A stretch of DNA of 64,000 bases from Ptychodera flava (taxonomy: Eukaryota > Hemichordata > Enteropneusta > Ptychoderidae), in NCBI RefSeq assembly GCF_041260155.1, contig NC_091946.1, positions 23,631,141 to 23,695,140 on the forward strand, read 5' to 3'. A model generated the notes under the pieces. It saw only the letters and a program-made list of their open reading frames with translations. It made no database searches and was not told the DNA's origin. Positions 36,701 to 48,465 of the stretch are shown here, piece after piece; position 1 is the first letter of the stretch, and each line of letters begins with the position of its first letter. The translations under genes and the position numbers were made by a program.

Positions 36701-39700
36701 GGGATGACACAAGATGAACACGCCTGTTGGAGAAAATCTTGAATTTTTGCTAAATCCACCGTGACTTCCAGGGGCTTAAAGTATTTGAAAACTCACAGCT
36801 TTCTGAAGAAATACTGTAACTCATATTTCGCCCATATTTTGTCAGTTGTCTTTGCCAAAAAGTGCCAGGAACTTTTTTCTTTTCACTTTTGCTGACCTAA
36901 TACTTAGATAGAAGCAGTGACATAACGAACAAAAGTCCTATATTTTCTGGTACAAGTTTGCGCGGAATGTTCTCAATACTAATTGCCCCAGCTGAGAAGC
37001 CCTTTCGGAGAATGTCGCTGATTTCACGCTTTCCTACAGTTCATCTATTCCATATGTATAGCAGTATGCAACCGAAATTTTTCCAATACCTTTTGGATGA
37101 CCTCGGATGAACTTTGACCTACTTTCCCACATTTCAGCAACTGCAAACACTAGAGTTTCGGTGCATGTTGGATGTTGACCAATATTGGACCAAATTTTTC
37201 TCTAAAGTTTTGGACTACCTAAAATTACCTTCAACCTACTTTCTTTACCTCAGCAACTACAAGAACAAGAGGTTAGTTTTTGTTGGATATTGACCGATAT
37301 TCCACGACATTTTTTCACTTTTATGTTGAATTACCTCGGATGACCTTTTAAATACGTTCGTATATCTTCCCTAATATTTTCCGATGACCTTTGACCTGCC
37401 TTCATGTATCTCGGCAACTGCAACAGGTGGTAATAATTGATGTAAGGTACATACTCGAGCTAATCACTTTCAGAACAGGTACACTGAGTATGTACATACC
37501 TAATAGGCCGCCATGTTCCAGCGACGAATGCGAGATCTCGTACTGTGCAGGAAATCGTCAAAATAGGGCCAGGCAACTTGTTCTGCTTCTCTTTACAGCT
37601 GTATTAATATTGGCCAAAAATTCTAGGCTAACAAACTGGACACAAAGCTGCTTTTGTTGTCTATAACCGTCACGCTTTGGTCCTGGTAACGCTGCTTGCA
37701 GCTTTAATCCACTTTGGCATCTAGCAGTCGCTCTTCAGCGTAAATTTGATGTAGCAAACAGAGGCAAGAAAATTAAAATCTTCACACAGAGTACCATACC
37801 TTGCAATAATTGTACAAGTTGAAGCAACCATCTCCCGACATCCCATAATATAACCGCCTCCATGAAAGTATACCAAGATTGCAGGGTTTGCTGGGCAACT
37901 GAATGTTTTATACACAGTTATCGGAATCCTTTCTGAAAAAAATAAAAAATAAAATTATATTGAAAATTATATCATACCAGTATATTGATTCAGCAATGGA
38001 GCGATCTGATTAGTAGAGACGCGAAAAGAACGGTGGTATATTCGCTTTATACCACGACTGGTACAAGCGGGAGCTCTCCCTCGTCAAGAGCAACATCTGT
38101 TTTTTTTTACTTTCCATGCCAGAATTTCAATATACTGTTATGATATAATAGCAATAAATCACACCCAGTGACGGTATACCACTCGGTTTTGACCAGTTCG
38201 CTATCGCTCGTGCATATTTGTCGTGAACTGGTATACTTTCACCTGTTCCAATTTTGCCACAGTTACCATGGAAAGAAAAAATCTAACCAATCACAGATTT
38301 TAAGTGGGTGGCCGCTTTTTAGAAACAGCGACCTCACACGGGCATTTTGAATACCAAGAAACGCCCCCTTGACCATATATGGGCGTATTTAAACTACAGA
38401 CGACAGTATACCTTTAAATATACTATACTTGTTCAGGGGTTTCATTAAGTTTTGAAGTAGGGGGCTAGAATGGAAAAGTAGGCGGCTTGCAGCTGCCATG
38501 ACCACAAAGCGGTCGTCGTCGGGGGAGGGTCCGGGAGGGGGTGTTCCCCCTCCCCACCGAAGGCCGCAAACCCTGAAAAATGAGCTAAAATTTACTTTTT
38601 ACAGCTTATAGTCACTTGAAGATCTAGTATTTTTAGAGGAATTGTCAGCAGTGTTCCAGGGCAATTTGTGTTTATATCATATAAGCCATTTTCCTGGGAG
38701 ATTAGGCCTAAATATCATAATTCATAATTAAAAATGATAAAATGTGGTAATGTTGACGATAATTTGAACAAAGAAAACAAGTCTTTAGAGCCTCTATGCT
38801 TTTAGGAGGTGAACTATAATAATTCACTTTTTTTAATGATATAAATTTGATATGTAGATGATATTATACAGTGTTACATCTAGACAGGGGGATAGGGGAT
38901 TCCCCCTCTGTTGAAATGTTGGCACCCCAAATTAATTTGTCAAGGGGACCACTCCCCCCTTCCATGAAATGGTGCCAGTCACACCTTAGAGGTACAAGTA
39001 GAACACATGAACTGGTGAAATGCCCCCGAAATTTTCTGGTAAAGGGGGAAAATCCCCCTTGTTGATGCCATCCTGGATGAAACACTCATAATGTTATGCT
39101 TAAAATTAAGAACCCTGATGTTTGGTATGGAAATCTGTAGATGAAGAACTTTGATACCACTGGAGAGGTAAAAAGGATAATTTATATAACGAATAATGAT
39201 AAAAAATGACAATCATTACCATATTTCGCAAATAGAATCAAAGATCCTCAAGGTTATTTGGTATGCAAAGTAAGAACCTTGATATAGGATATGAAAATCT
39301 GTACGTTCAGAAACGCACATTTGGATTTAACCTGACGATCGCTTTTAAAGTGAATTTAGAGGTCTGATCGTATTGTAACCACTCTGGCGACGTTCTTATT
39401 GGCGTCGATAGACCGAAGAGCAGTACACAGGTACATATCATACGTCCAGCTGGTTAAACTCCTTCACAATTACGCCTACCGCAGTGCAACGTACATCCGA
39501 GTCGGCTTACTAAAATTCCAACTGTTATCGGAAAGGTTTTTTTGGTGAGAAAAAAATCAGGTCATTGCCTTCGAAAACAGTTTAAATCCACGTAATTATC
39601 CTTCTCTTGTTTCTTGGTCCACTTCAAAACCGAGGATCGTACAGCGAAGCTTGACCTTGCGATCGCTTCCATCTTCATTTGTTCATCGACCATTTTGAGT

Positions 39701-40314
39701 TGAGCTAACGACGGCCGACAGGTGTAGTATGCACGTTTTCAATAGCGTATATAAAGGTCACAAAATAGGAATCAGCAATTCAGGTAGCCAATAGAATCGT
39801 CAATTGCAATTCCGATTTTTATTGAGGCAGTATACGCAAGACCGTGCTGCATCGTAGTACAAGGCGATCGTAGTAGTCGCTCGTCTTCTAAATTTTGTTT
39901 CACATAAAGCCGTTGAAAAGTTTGATTACACAGCTTGTGAAACTTGTCCGTATCATTTCAGAAAGTAAAAAATATTTTAGCTATGAAAGAGTTCAAATTT
40001 CCAAAAAAGTAGCCGGCGAAATTGTGAGAGTAACCGGTCAATTTCGCCGGCTGCCGGCTCTTCATGAAACCCCTGCTTGTTACGTTTTGAGATTTGCATG
40101 GCGGGGCGAAATAGCTGCATGAGAACAGATTTAGTGAGTGTTAATTTGGCATTTTTATGAACCTTGGGAGGAAAGCCCTGCAGCAAGACTACTCACCGCT
40201 GTGATGCGGAACTGGTACATTGAATTCACTTGTCGTGCCGTCAATTGACGCAGCCATTCCATCGAGTTCGGCACCGAGTGTGTAAGTGTTATTCCGGGCG
40301 GCTTCTACCGTCAT
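32964..40314 (-). CDS. Arylacetamide-deacetylase-like alpha/beta hydrolase (split gene, apparently incomplete)
   Basis: A serine esterase of the hormone-sensitive-lipase/AADAC type. Five minus-strand exons are recognisable: 40314-40197 (start ATG, ending ...NVPVPHHS, donor GTGAGT); 37932-37800 ([12 protein letters not shown], the oxyanion-hole HGGG motif); 36047-35836 ([12 protein letters not shown], then nucleophile motif [13 protein letters not shown]); 34635-34550 ([19 protein letters not shown]); and 33088-32964 ([20 protein letters not shown], stop). The junctions of exons 1-2 and 2-3 keep the frame. Exon 3 carries one extra base in a GGG run near 35930. Exon 4 ends in phase 2 and cannot be joined in frame to the last exon, so an exon is missing. 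The paralogue suggests it is the one with the catalytic histidine (MIHGFYTFP). The order and motifs make the family secure; functionality is unclear. Confidence 0.75.
33620..33785. repeat. (TA)n and (CT)n microsatellites inside the esterase gene
   Basis: An (AT) run at 33620-33707 is followed by a (TC) run at 33733-33785. They lie between exon 4 and the last exon of the esterase, where an exon appears to be missing. Confidence 0.95.
36196..36549 (+). mobile_element. MITE family A, copy 8 (intronic)
   Basis: Full-length: TTAAGGTAGAATGCGCCTAG at the left and GAGGCGCATACTAACGTAA at the right. It lies in the intron between esterase exons 2 and 3, in antisense. Confidence 0.88.
37966..38229. repeat. 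Composite repeat with palindrome, copy 2 (intronic)
   Basis: Matches 7425-7722: ATATCATACCAGTATATTGA, GATCTGATTAGTAGAGACGC, then GGTATACCACTCGG and GTCGTGAACTGG. The palindrome centre is shortened, and the right arm is replaced by MITE B at a shared GGTATAC. Confidence 0.75.
38230..38417 (+). mobile_element. MITE family B, copy 2 (intronic)
   Basis: Matches 1058-1236 (CCACAGTTACCATGGAAAGA, GGTGGCCGCTTTTTA). It ends with the inverted terminal repeat GACAGTATACCTTTAA. Its left TTAA is missing at the junction with the palindromic repeat. Confidence 0.75.
38418..40196. other. Esterase intron 1, repeat-rich, no other gene
   Basis: Contains GC-rich palindromic stretches (about 38517-38560 and 38880-39060) resembling ends of unclassified DNA elements. 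No exon or ORF is supported. Confidence 0.4.
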
Positions 40315-41028
40315 TGTGAATATAGGTCTGCACGATTTGCTTCGAACAGTTCGAGAAAAGTTATCGCTTCTTTGTGCAAGAAATTATTCTTTTTCACAGA
40401 CTCGGCCATACTTAATGCTAGTCGACCCTAAACATTTACGCGTGCAGACAAGAGAAAACAGTCACTTGCAACCATACGACAAAATTTTACACAGCGTTGA
40501 AATTTGTGATCCGTACCGATGACAAACAGGGCACAAGTAGAATGGTGGAAAATGGATCCCCTGAGAGCATATAGTAAAGAGAATAAAGGAAGAAACAATA
40601 ACCTGGGTAACGTTATATAACATTTGATTGTGTAAAAACTAAAGTCAGGTACAGACGAGGATCCGTGTGTGAAGTAACGGACCACGGAAACGAGTAATAC
40701 CGATGAATCAAATGACAAAACGCATTGACCATTCGAGACCTTTTCCACTGTTTTAGGGCCAGTCCACTTTCACTGCTGTATATACACGTATTATGAGATA
40801 AAGGTACGGGAGTCCTGAATTGCTACTAAAACAGCCGATTTTTTTATATTTAGCAGTTAATAGCCTATGTTTGTTCACAGCACAAATACACTAGATATTT
40901 ACGGCATCTATTGAGCGGATGAAGTTTGAAACAAAAGACATGTGGATAAATAGCAGATGTCTAGCTAGCCCTGCAAATTTTTATTAATCCTAGGTTTGAT
41001 TAGCCATCATGTGGACATTTGGCTCCAA
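40315..41028. other. 5' flank of the esterase gene
   Basis: No ORF with motifs. It separates the esterase start codon from the Polinton by about 720 bp and presumably contains the esterase promoter; no clear TATA box is seen. Confidence 0.4.
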
Positions 41029-41034
41029 TCGACA

Positions 41035-41432
41035 AGTAGTAAAGAAAAGGTGGGCAACTGGGATTAATAAGAATTTTACACCCCATTTTATTCATTTATC
41101 TACATGAAGCGAAGGAAAAATTAACCATCCATGTAACTAAAGTATGACCCTGACCTATATACGAACTCACGCGCAGCAGTGCATTGTCCTGAACTAAGCG
41201 GGGAAATTCCCTGCTGAGTCAGATCCTGGACTTGCGCAATACAGTAGCTGGGGACCACTAGTGGACATGTAGAAACTTGTTCTGTCTGACCTAAATACAC
41301 AACATGTATAAACACGTTCCGAAGGTGTACGGGAAATTCCGTGTGAGTCATCACCATCAAACTAGCCTATATAAAGGGACTTTTACCCTCCGTTGTCAGT
41401 CCGGCCGGCCGGTCGCGGAGTCTAGCTGATGT
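41035..41432 (+). repeat. Polinton left terminal inverted repeat
   Basis: About 398 bp, pairing with 57488-57873. The two differ by roughly one substitution and a few short indels (for example CCCC against CCC, AAA against AA, and an extra CCGGCCGG-like block near 41402). An ORF inside it appears in both copies only because the sequence is duplicated; it shows no family motif and I do not call it. Confidence 0.95.
41368..41400 (+). promoter_or_regulatory. Inward-facing TATA box and initiator in left TIR
   Basis: TATATAAAGG at 41368-41377 is followed at the canonical 28-30 bp spacing by TTGTCAGTC, an initiator-like TCAGT at 41396-41400. It points into the element. The mirror copy sits in the right repeat. 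Confidence 0.55.
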
Positions 41433-41502
41433 TGAACACGAAGTTAACTAACTTTCATATCCATTCAATCCATAATATCGTAGATATCGCTCCAGCGGCG
41501 GA

Positions 41503-41903
41503 CTAAATCCTTCTTGTTTTTGTATTTCTAGCGCCTGATGAAATATGTTCTGAATAAGTTCTGACCCCGGGGCCTCTGTTGTTGCACCTTTTCTTGTATT
41601 TGTGTAAGCAGCTGTTTATATTGAACGTAATAATGTTTATATTTCTCTCTTCTTTTTGATACTCCCGTTTTTCTTGTATTACATCAATAAACACCTGGTA
41701 TAGGAGTTTAAGGCTAAAAGAGTAGGAACTGTTGGAACTGTTGGAATTGCTGCTATGACAGCAGAGCTTACAAGAATTCCCTTAGTAATATTGAGAGCCA
41801 TATCAATTCGACCCATTAATTTATAACTTCGTCGATATGCGGCGCTAGTTCTTTCGATATAGTCGGCCAATTGTTCAACGCTTTCAACAACTGAGATGTG
41901 CAT
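41503..41903 (-). CDS. Polinton small membrane-type protein (frame-broken)
   Basis: Function unknown. The likely start is the ATG at 41903 (MHISVVESVEQL). The N-terminal half is helical (YIERTSAAYRRSYKLMG). A hydrophobic segment rich in Val, Ala, Pro and Ile follows (ILVSSAVIAAIPTVPTVP), then after a one-base frame change a basic, charged C-terminus (IQEKREYQKEERN). Small proteins with this helix-hydrophobic-basic layout recur in animal Polintons, but I know no assigned role. It is divergent from the plus-strand gene starting at 41963; the 60-bp gap between them is AT-rich and probably holds both promoters. Confidence 0.5.
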
Positions 41904-41962
41904 TTTTTTTACTGTATATGTAAGGGATGATAAAAATAATTGTAGTAATATAGAAAGACAAT

Positions 41963-43241
41963 ATGGCAGAAGGAGGAGAAGAAAATATACCACTCAGGAT
42001 TTCGTTGATGCAAATTAAATGATGATGATGACGCTACTGCTGAAACAACTTTTTTCGATGATGATACCTTGCAGAAGCCGATTCTTCCCAGGCCGTCTCA
42101 AGCGCGCGGAGCCCGCAGGTAGATCCTACGACTAGATATAAAGTAGAACTTAAAATACAAATGGCTGAAAAATTCTTAGATGAAAATAATATTACTGATG
42201 AAGCAGCACGAATTGAATTGATTACTAATGCAAAGATTAGGGATGGAAAGCTGTATTATAAAAACCTCAGGCTATCAAAAACTACAGGACGTGGATTTAG
42301 ATCACTCGAGACAGTAAAAGACAAGAAGGAGGATATGAATTTGTAAGTAAGTATACAGTTTGAGGGGGAGCAGCGCAGAGCCCGAATTTGTTAGTTCAAC
42401 ATTGTATTCTGAAGATGTGAAAAACGATAAAATACCGGCTGAGAAGATGACGCCAGAAGACATGGGTGTATACAAAGATAAACTGACAGAGTTACGGCAA
42501 GATGCTTCTGGTAATGCAGATAAAATACAAGCTTTTGAAAATAAAATCGAACAATGGAACAATCTAAACCCAGAATATAGAGCTATTAATGATGAATTAA
42601 GGATTGCGAATATGCGTCTTGGCGAGCTTAACAATGAAAAAGTTAAAATAAGGCTAGAGAAAAGAGAAGTTGAAAAACAGTTAAAGGATCCTGAAACGAG
42701 CACCCAAGGAAAAGGAAAAGCCGAAAAACTACTAGCTGAACTCATAACAAGAGAAGCTAAAGTTGACAATCGAATTGAATACGAACATGGTAAGATCAGT
42801 GAGGCACGTGAAAGTCTGGCTACGACTAGGTCTCTTCGTGATGTAATTTCCGATCCAGAATTGTCACTCAGGCTGAAGCTGACAGAGTTATTTAACGAAA
42901 TGGTATAACAATCGCTGCAATACTGACTGCCCTTGGAATGACAATATCAACAATTGCCCTGGCTGTGACTAAAGGAGGAGGAGGGGGAGCAGGAACTGGA
43001 GCAAACGCAGGTGTTCAGGTCCGCCCAAAGTATATACAAAAGCGAAAGAAATTGTAAAGCAATTTGGGAATGGTTAAAAACATTGGCCGCAAAAAGTGCT
43101 GCTGCAATACCAGGTTTAATCGGTTCCCTTGTCAGTTTTCTATTAAAAACAGCAGGATCGGTGGTCGGATTTGTTGGAGAACAGCTATGGATATTTTTAA
43201 CTGGTTTAACATTAGTCATTATAAATAAAATTATGTATTAA
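41963..43241 (+). CDS. Polinton conserved coiled-coil/membrane protein (frame-broken)
   Basis: Probable virion- or membrane-associated protein conserved in animal Polintons; role unknown. It starts MAEGGEENIPL at 41963. An acidic stretch follows, then AKIRDGKLYYKNLRLSKTTG (42161-42346), a long charged coiled-coil region (42420-42840), a first hydrophobic helix (ILTALGMTISTIALAV, about 42915-42965), a Gly-rich linker, and a second hydrophobic region (AAAIPGLIGSLVSFLL... GFVGEQLWIFL, 43090-43210). At least four frame changes (near 42020, 42350, 42905 and 43050) split it, while the order of segments is preserved. It shares a divergent AT-rich promoter region with the 41903 minus gene. Confidence 0.65.
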
Positions 43242-43244
43242 TAT

Positions 43245-43616
43245 ATGACCCCCTACGGCATCGACATGTTTGGTGAAAAGAATATTGCAAAGTTTCTTTC
43301 TAAAAATAAAGACCTGTTTGGTTTCTCTGTCGAATTGGAATGGTGCAAACTTCGGCGGGTAAATCGCCATATCCTTCGAGCAAATCCAGGTGTCCGACTC
43401 AAAGATGATAATCTTTATCATAACATTTTAGCTTTCGTGAAGGAATGTCAAAAGACTAACTTCTTTAAGCGACTAGAATTCATAGCTGTATTCCAGGATA
43501 CTGAGGATGACCAAGAGGCTCATCATCTCCAAGAATATTGGGTCCTTCGATTGATTCGCGACACAGGCAATCGATTTATCTTTCAGGCAGACGGAAATAT
43601 TTACGTAAAGATGTGA
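43245..43616 (+). CDS. Hypothetical Polinton protein, 123 aa
   Basis: Intact open frame directly after the membrane protein gene (4-bp gap) and directly before the capsid gene. Soluble and mixed charge, with Trp, Phe and His in the second half (HHLQEYWVLRLIRD). No signal peptide, membrane helix or catalytic motif that I recognise. Its intactness among broken neighbours and its place in the capsid block suggest a real gene. It could be a minor virion or assembly protein, but this is a guess from position. Confidence 0.55.
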   Translation: MTPYGIDMFGEKNIAKFLSKNKDLFGFSVELEWCKLRRVNRHILRANPGVRLKDDNLYHNILAFVKECQKTNFFKRLEFIAVFQDTEDDQEAHHLQEYWVLRLIRDTGNRFIFQADGNIYVKM

Positions 43617-43649
43617 TTAATTTCTTTTTTTCTTCTACTATATACATTA

Positions 43650-44930
43650 CACGAAAATGGGGTACGATAGAACATTATCACCGACTTTCACCAACCGAAT
43701 ACCAAATGGAACGAAGTCAGAAAGAACTCATCATGTGATGCTCATAATCCAAGTGAGGCAGATCCAGGCCAGACACTTATCATACGATGTCCAAAGTTAG
43801 AAAGCGGAGTAGTACTAGTTCCAGATACTTTCGACCTGTTTTTGATCTCGAAGTAATGGGAGATGAAATAAACGAGTAGTACAAAATGTTGCAAAAATTT
43901 GGTGGAGCGTATGAAACTCACATTTGAGGGTCAGACACTTTCAGATTTGATAAATATAACTTTATTGAATGTTATCGCGATCTCTTCAAACATAAAAAGG
44001 AGAGAACGAACATGACACTGTACGGAATTCAGAACGAAAATCTAAGAAAATTAAGAAGCGGTGCGACCGATGCAGATCAAAACGTCGTGGGCGATAAGTT
44101 ACTTTTCGACACATATAAAACAAAATATGCTATTCGTCTCACTCACCCCCTCATAACAGGCCATGGGGTTGCATATCCAAAAGCGTTAGGGAGTCATATC
44201 GAATGGGAAATTACGTGGCACCCGCCCCCCAATTACTTGTCAGTAATCAGGTTGTTACAACCAATTATAAATTAAAAAACATTCAAATGGAATACGAGAC
44301 AATTTCTGACCTCGATCTCGCGAGGTCAACTGCTGGTTATTACAACGGTGGAAAAAGTTTACTTTACGAGCATATACATTATTTTAGAACAATCCCATTC
44401 AAAGAATCGGACACGGTTATCAATGAAAATATAAATGTACCACGACGTAGCATTAGAGGTATCGCTATACTCTTCACTAAAAATCAGAATCAGACAGAAC
44501 TGAACAGTGAACTTTTCTTTAACCCCTCCATTGAATCTGTGTCTGTATCAATCGAAGGCATTGCAAATAAAGTGTACGCTCAGAAGATGATACCAAGACA
44601 ATTTTGGCGAGAGGTGCGACGGTATTTTGCTGAAGATAAAGATTGGTGTGAAATTGATATAGATGAGGCCGATTATTTGAAGAATAAATTCTGTCTGTTT
44701 ATCGATCTGCGTAGTTTTAAAGATATTGAGTTTCATGGAAATGGTTTAAAAGTAATGAACACAAAGGACGGAATTCAACTTGAGATCCTGAAGAAAGATA
44801 CCTCGTGGGGTGGCGATGACGCTCACAATGATAATATATTTGCCCACATTTATGTTTTCAGCGATGCCCTGGTACTGTTGAAAATAGTAATTAAAGTCTT
44901 TACAATTTTAACCATGACCCGTCATTCCTA
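43650..44930 (+). CDS. PY: Polinton major capsid protein, double jelly-roll (frame-broken)
   Basis: Forms the hexon-like capsomers of the predicted Polinton virion. The N-terminal part lies in broken frames from about 43650 (NPSEADPGQTLIIRCPKLE near 43750). The middle is the ORF 44012-44275 (YAIRLTHPLITGHGVAYPKA). The C-terminal half is in the ORF beginning at 44203 (QFWREVRRYFAEDKDW, FHGNGLKVMNTKDGIQLEI, then HIYVFSDALV). The ORF runs on to 45138 only because the natural stop is lost to a frame change; the part past about 44930 is antisense to the polymerase. At least three frame changes and apparent stops are present. The family call rests on typical C-terminal motifs and on position convergent with the polymerase. 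Confidence 0.75.
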
Positions 44931-47900
44931 TCGGCCGTGTTTCTGCCAGCCATTCGCCCGTGTCTGGATGTATAACTGCACACGTTTGATATCATTTGGC
45001 GCCATCATGATTTTACTCGCTTTTCACTACGGATTTCTCCAGCCTTTTTCCGTACAAACTGTAAATCTGTGCCGGCTCGGGCTCCTTCCCAGTTTTCAAA
45101 CAGATCTTTATAGTCTTCAAAGTTCAAATGTTTTCTAACACAAACATCTTTCACCCCTTTATTTTTTTTCGTCTCGGAAGTTGGAGTTCGAAAAGCATAC
45201 ACTTTCGAGCGTATGCCGACAAAATCAAGAATAGGTTCTCCATTAAACTCATCTTTAAATTTACCTATCACCTTTTTATTAATCTTCGGAAAGTTGGACC
45301 CGGACATCCCACTAGTATCATATATAGACTTCTCACCATTCTTTTCAACATCTTCTCGGACTATATCATTGAAAGTTACGTCCGGGTCCGGGATCGGCAC
45401 ACTGTAAACAAAACTGTCAGTATCCATGTAGGCTAATCGTATTCCAGGGAACTGGGCCCGAAAGTAATTGTAATGCGTCTCATACATAAGCAGCTTAGAA
45501 AGTTCCAGTACTGCGGCGCCGATGAAAACTGGTTTTACATATCTATGCTCATCCGTTTTCAGTTCCAGTAGGGCACTGTCGCAGGAATCGCCATCCTCTT
45601 CGGAAGTTATGAAAGTTATATGTTTCATCTTTGGATTATACTTCTGAATCTTTTACGTCCACTATCCGTCCGTTCCAGTCCGAAACAAATTTAAAGTCTC
45701 TGTACTTTCGAACATCTTCTATTGTCTTACCGAACATTGCATTATTCATCAGCTTATAGAAATTCTTTTCAAATCTGTCCTCCCCTTTGTCCTCATTTTA
45801 GTGTTAAAGTCAATATATTTCGCGAGACATGGAGCCTCATCGAAAGCAAGCACCCGATAATCTTTTTCAATCTCATTCCCATCCGAAGATAGAATTCCAG
45901 CAACTTGTAGTGTAAGACGTATCTCTCTCTATCCAACACACTTGTAATCAGTCGACCGCCCTGCCTCGGAAATTCATAGTGATGCGGCGCTAATGGCAAA
46001 TCGCTGTGTTCTTCATGTAATTCGGGGGGATATTCTAAGTCTACTTCTAGAAAACTTGGTGGAAAGGTGGAACCAGGTCCCCACGCTCCGCCGGCTCCGC
46101 CCCCTTCTTCCCATTCCTCCCACTCTTCCATCGTCATCCAATGAAGTCCGCCCGTAGGCATTGCCTGACTCATTGCCCAGCCGTAGAGATTGTTTGCATC
46201 GAGATATTTTATTTCGGTCACCGGTTTCTCCGGATCGTAATTCCCGTAAGCAGGATGATTTGTCTGTAAATAATGAATATTACACTGGCTGATACCGCCT
46301 CGAATTCCCCGTTGTACGAAATTCATCTGCTCAGCATCTTGAATGAGCTTAAATTTATTACCCGTATAAAGTAACATAGCATCCCATGTTAGACCGGGCG
46401 CTGACATATAGTGGGCTGGATCTAACTTGATAGCTTCTAAACATGTGTCACGGAAATTTTCGAATATATTTGCAAGAAGTAGAACGTCAGTCTCACAATA
46501 GAATTCCATATAATCACGAATCGTCTTACATCCAACTTCGTCCCACACCTTCAATGCATGTTCGTAATCAGACTCTGAAATCCCCTCTTCCGTCAATTCG
46601 CTATAAAATTCCCCCTCTCCGGGAGCTGGTTCTCTCCCAGTCTGTCAACCGAGTCTAAATATTCGTAGGGGAAGAAACCTTTCGCCCTTTGAATGTCCGG
46701 GTACGAAAGTGGCGCCGCCGTCCACCCATCCTCCGGCACAGTTTTTGCCAACTTCGCCAATGACCCCATCATCAACTGAGCACTATCCATAAACTTTATA
46801 GAAAAGAAACGTTTCTTTATCTCCCTCTTCCCATCGACAACAATTGAGCCACTAAAAATAAATGTTTTCGAGAGACCCATAATTCCACCATTGCTCGTCT
46901 TAGCTATGAATTTGGCTCTTGTCCGGGACCATCATCTATTTCATGTAATTCTTTCAAAATAAAGAACCATCGTATCCTTGAGGTTGTGAAAGTAGATAGG
47001 AATGGTTCTCGACGGCGACATCCCTCGCAATAAAAAGTCGCCTCCTCCTTCACTACTCGGTATCCTGCCGGCTCTCCACATGCAATACAGACTGGATCAC
47101 ATCCGTCGCGCCGGTAATTAGATGTATCTTTCATCGGTATTATTTTCCAATAATACGATTTCGAATAATACTCGCCCGTTCTTTCATATCCTTTAGAAAT
47201 TCTGTAACACAGGAGAGACCTGTGAATGTTCTTTTACCATAAACAGTGGGTCGGCCGCCGTCTCCGAAGGGCCCCCCACCCCCGTTCCACCATAACATAC
47301 GAAAGACAAATTGGAATGTGTCGACCGGTCCCCTTCTCAATAATTGCCTCAGTATCTGCATAGACGACGTAGGGAGAAGGAACCTTCTTCCGATGTCCTT
47401 CGAATTGACATACTTCCTTAGGAAAAACTGGCTGGGCGTCGTCTGTTCCACAGTATACCTGATGTATTTCTAATTCTTCTGTTGACTTAAAACCTCTTTT
47501 ACAAACCATACAAATACACTTCCGTCTGCGCTCATTCTTTCGATTAGTACGAGAATTACGAAGGCGATTTAACGCAGTAATTGGTACGAAGTGGCACCCG
47601 GGCTTCGCCAACTATCAGTAAGATATTTGCTATTTGATTCCTATCACCTTCGGAACGGGCTCCGCCTTCGGCTCCGCTACAGCTACTATATAACACATTT
47701 ATGCCGGACGGATCGGGATCATTCTCGTAGATCTGAAATATTGAAGTTTGACCTCGGATTTTGCTGCTCGAAGCGCCTGAATACAGTCATATCGGCGGGC
47801 GTAGGAAAGGGAATACCTTCCCAACAGTAGTCAGCCATAAATGGGGCGTACGTATTCCATTTTCTCCTTACCTGACCACATTTCTTTTCACGAAACTCGG

Positions 47901-48409
47901 GGTCGGTCAACTTTAAACTTGCTACGATGGCGTATTGAAAACAGTTCTCAGCCCCCACCGGTAGAATAAGATCGCTAACACAATGCTTATTTTTTAACCA
48001 TCCGGGAAGTTGACTGCGCCAGCCCCGGCAGCCCCGAGTAAAACTTCTACTAGAATTACTTCAAAATTAAGTATCTCCTCGAGAACGAGACCAGAACCCT
48101 CAACATTTTCAATTGTATCAAGCATACGATCGTAGCGATCTATTAATTGTTGCCCCACATCCGTCCCTCTTACATCTTTTGTGTATGTATCTTTTAATTT
48201 AACAGGCAATGTACGATTTTGTGTATTACCAGTTTTCGGATCCGATAATTTGACTTCCATTTCAGTATAAACAGAGTACATCTTCGTTCCGTTTCTTTGA
48301 CCATACCTTCAATATCCACCAGCTCCCCGATATCCTTGACTCGCTTGACTTCAGGAAATTCTTTTCGTAAAACTGCTCCCTTGAATGCTGTATGTAATCG
48401 ACGGGCCAT
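44905..48409 (-). CDS. POLB: Protein-primed family B DNA polymerase (frame-broken)
   Basis: Replicates the element from its termini with a protein primer; it has 3'-5' exonuclease and polymerase domains. It reads leftward from an ATG at 48409 ([14 protein letters not shown]). An N-terminal region follows ([28 protein letters not shown]), then Cys pairs ([20 protein letters not shown]). Exonuclease motifs: Exo [10 protein letters not shown] (about 47360), Exo [14 protein letters not shown] (about 46790), Exo [13 protein letters not shown] (about 46490). Polymerase motifs: [13 protein letters not shown] (46206), [10 protein letters not shown] (about 45740), and catalytic [12 protein letters not shown] (about 45420). 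Total length is near 1,150 codons, normal for Polintons. Eight or so one-base frame changes divide it, yet every catalytic motif is intact. Confidence 0.93.
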
Positions 48410-48465
48410 AATAATCTTTATGATATATACTATCCTAAAAATTTTTAAAATGAAAAATAATTATT

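Noticed and set aside
41121..41360. 79-aa ORF in the left Polinton repeat, also present at 57550-57813
   Set aside because: Same sequence twice because the terminal repeats are inverted copies; no domain, and it is antisense to the inward promoter. Treated as incidental.
42302..42769. 155-aa minus-strand ORF opposite the coiled-coil gene
   Set aside because: Antisense shadow of a charged coiled-coil coding segment; Ser/Leu-rich as expected for such a shadow.
44930..45138. C-terminal extension of the capsid open frame
   Set aside because: It lies antisense to the conserved polymerase C-terminus, so it is read-through after a lost stop.
45128..45436. Plus-strand ORFs under the polymerase (also 46443-46658, 47246-47473, 48754-48957)
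   Set aside because: Shadows of the minus-strand polymerase and its neighbour; no motifs.
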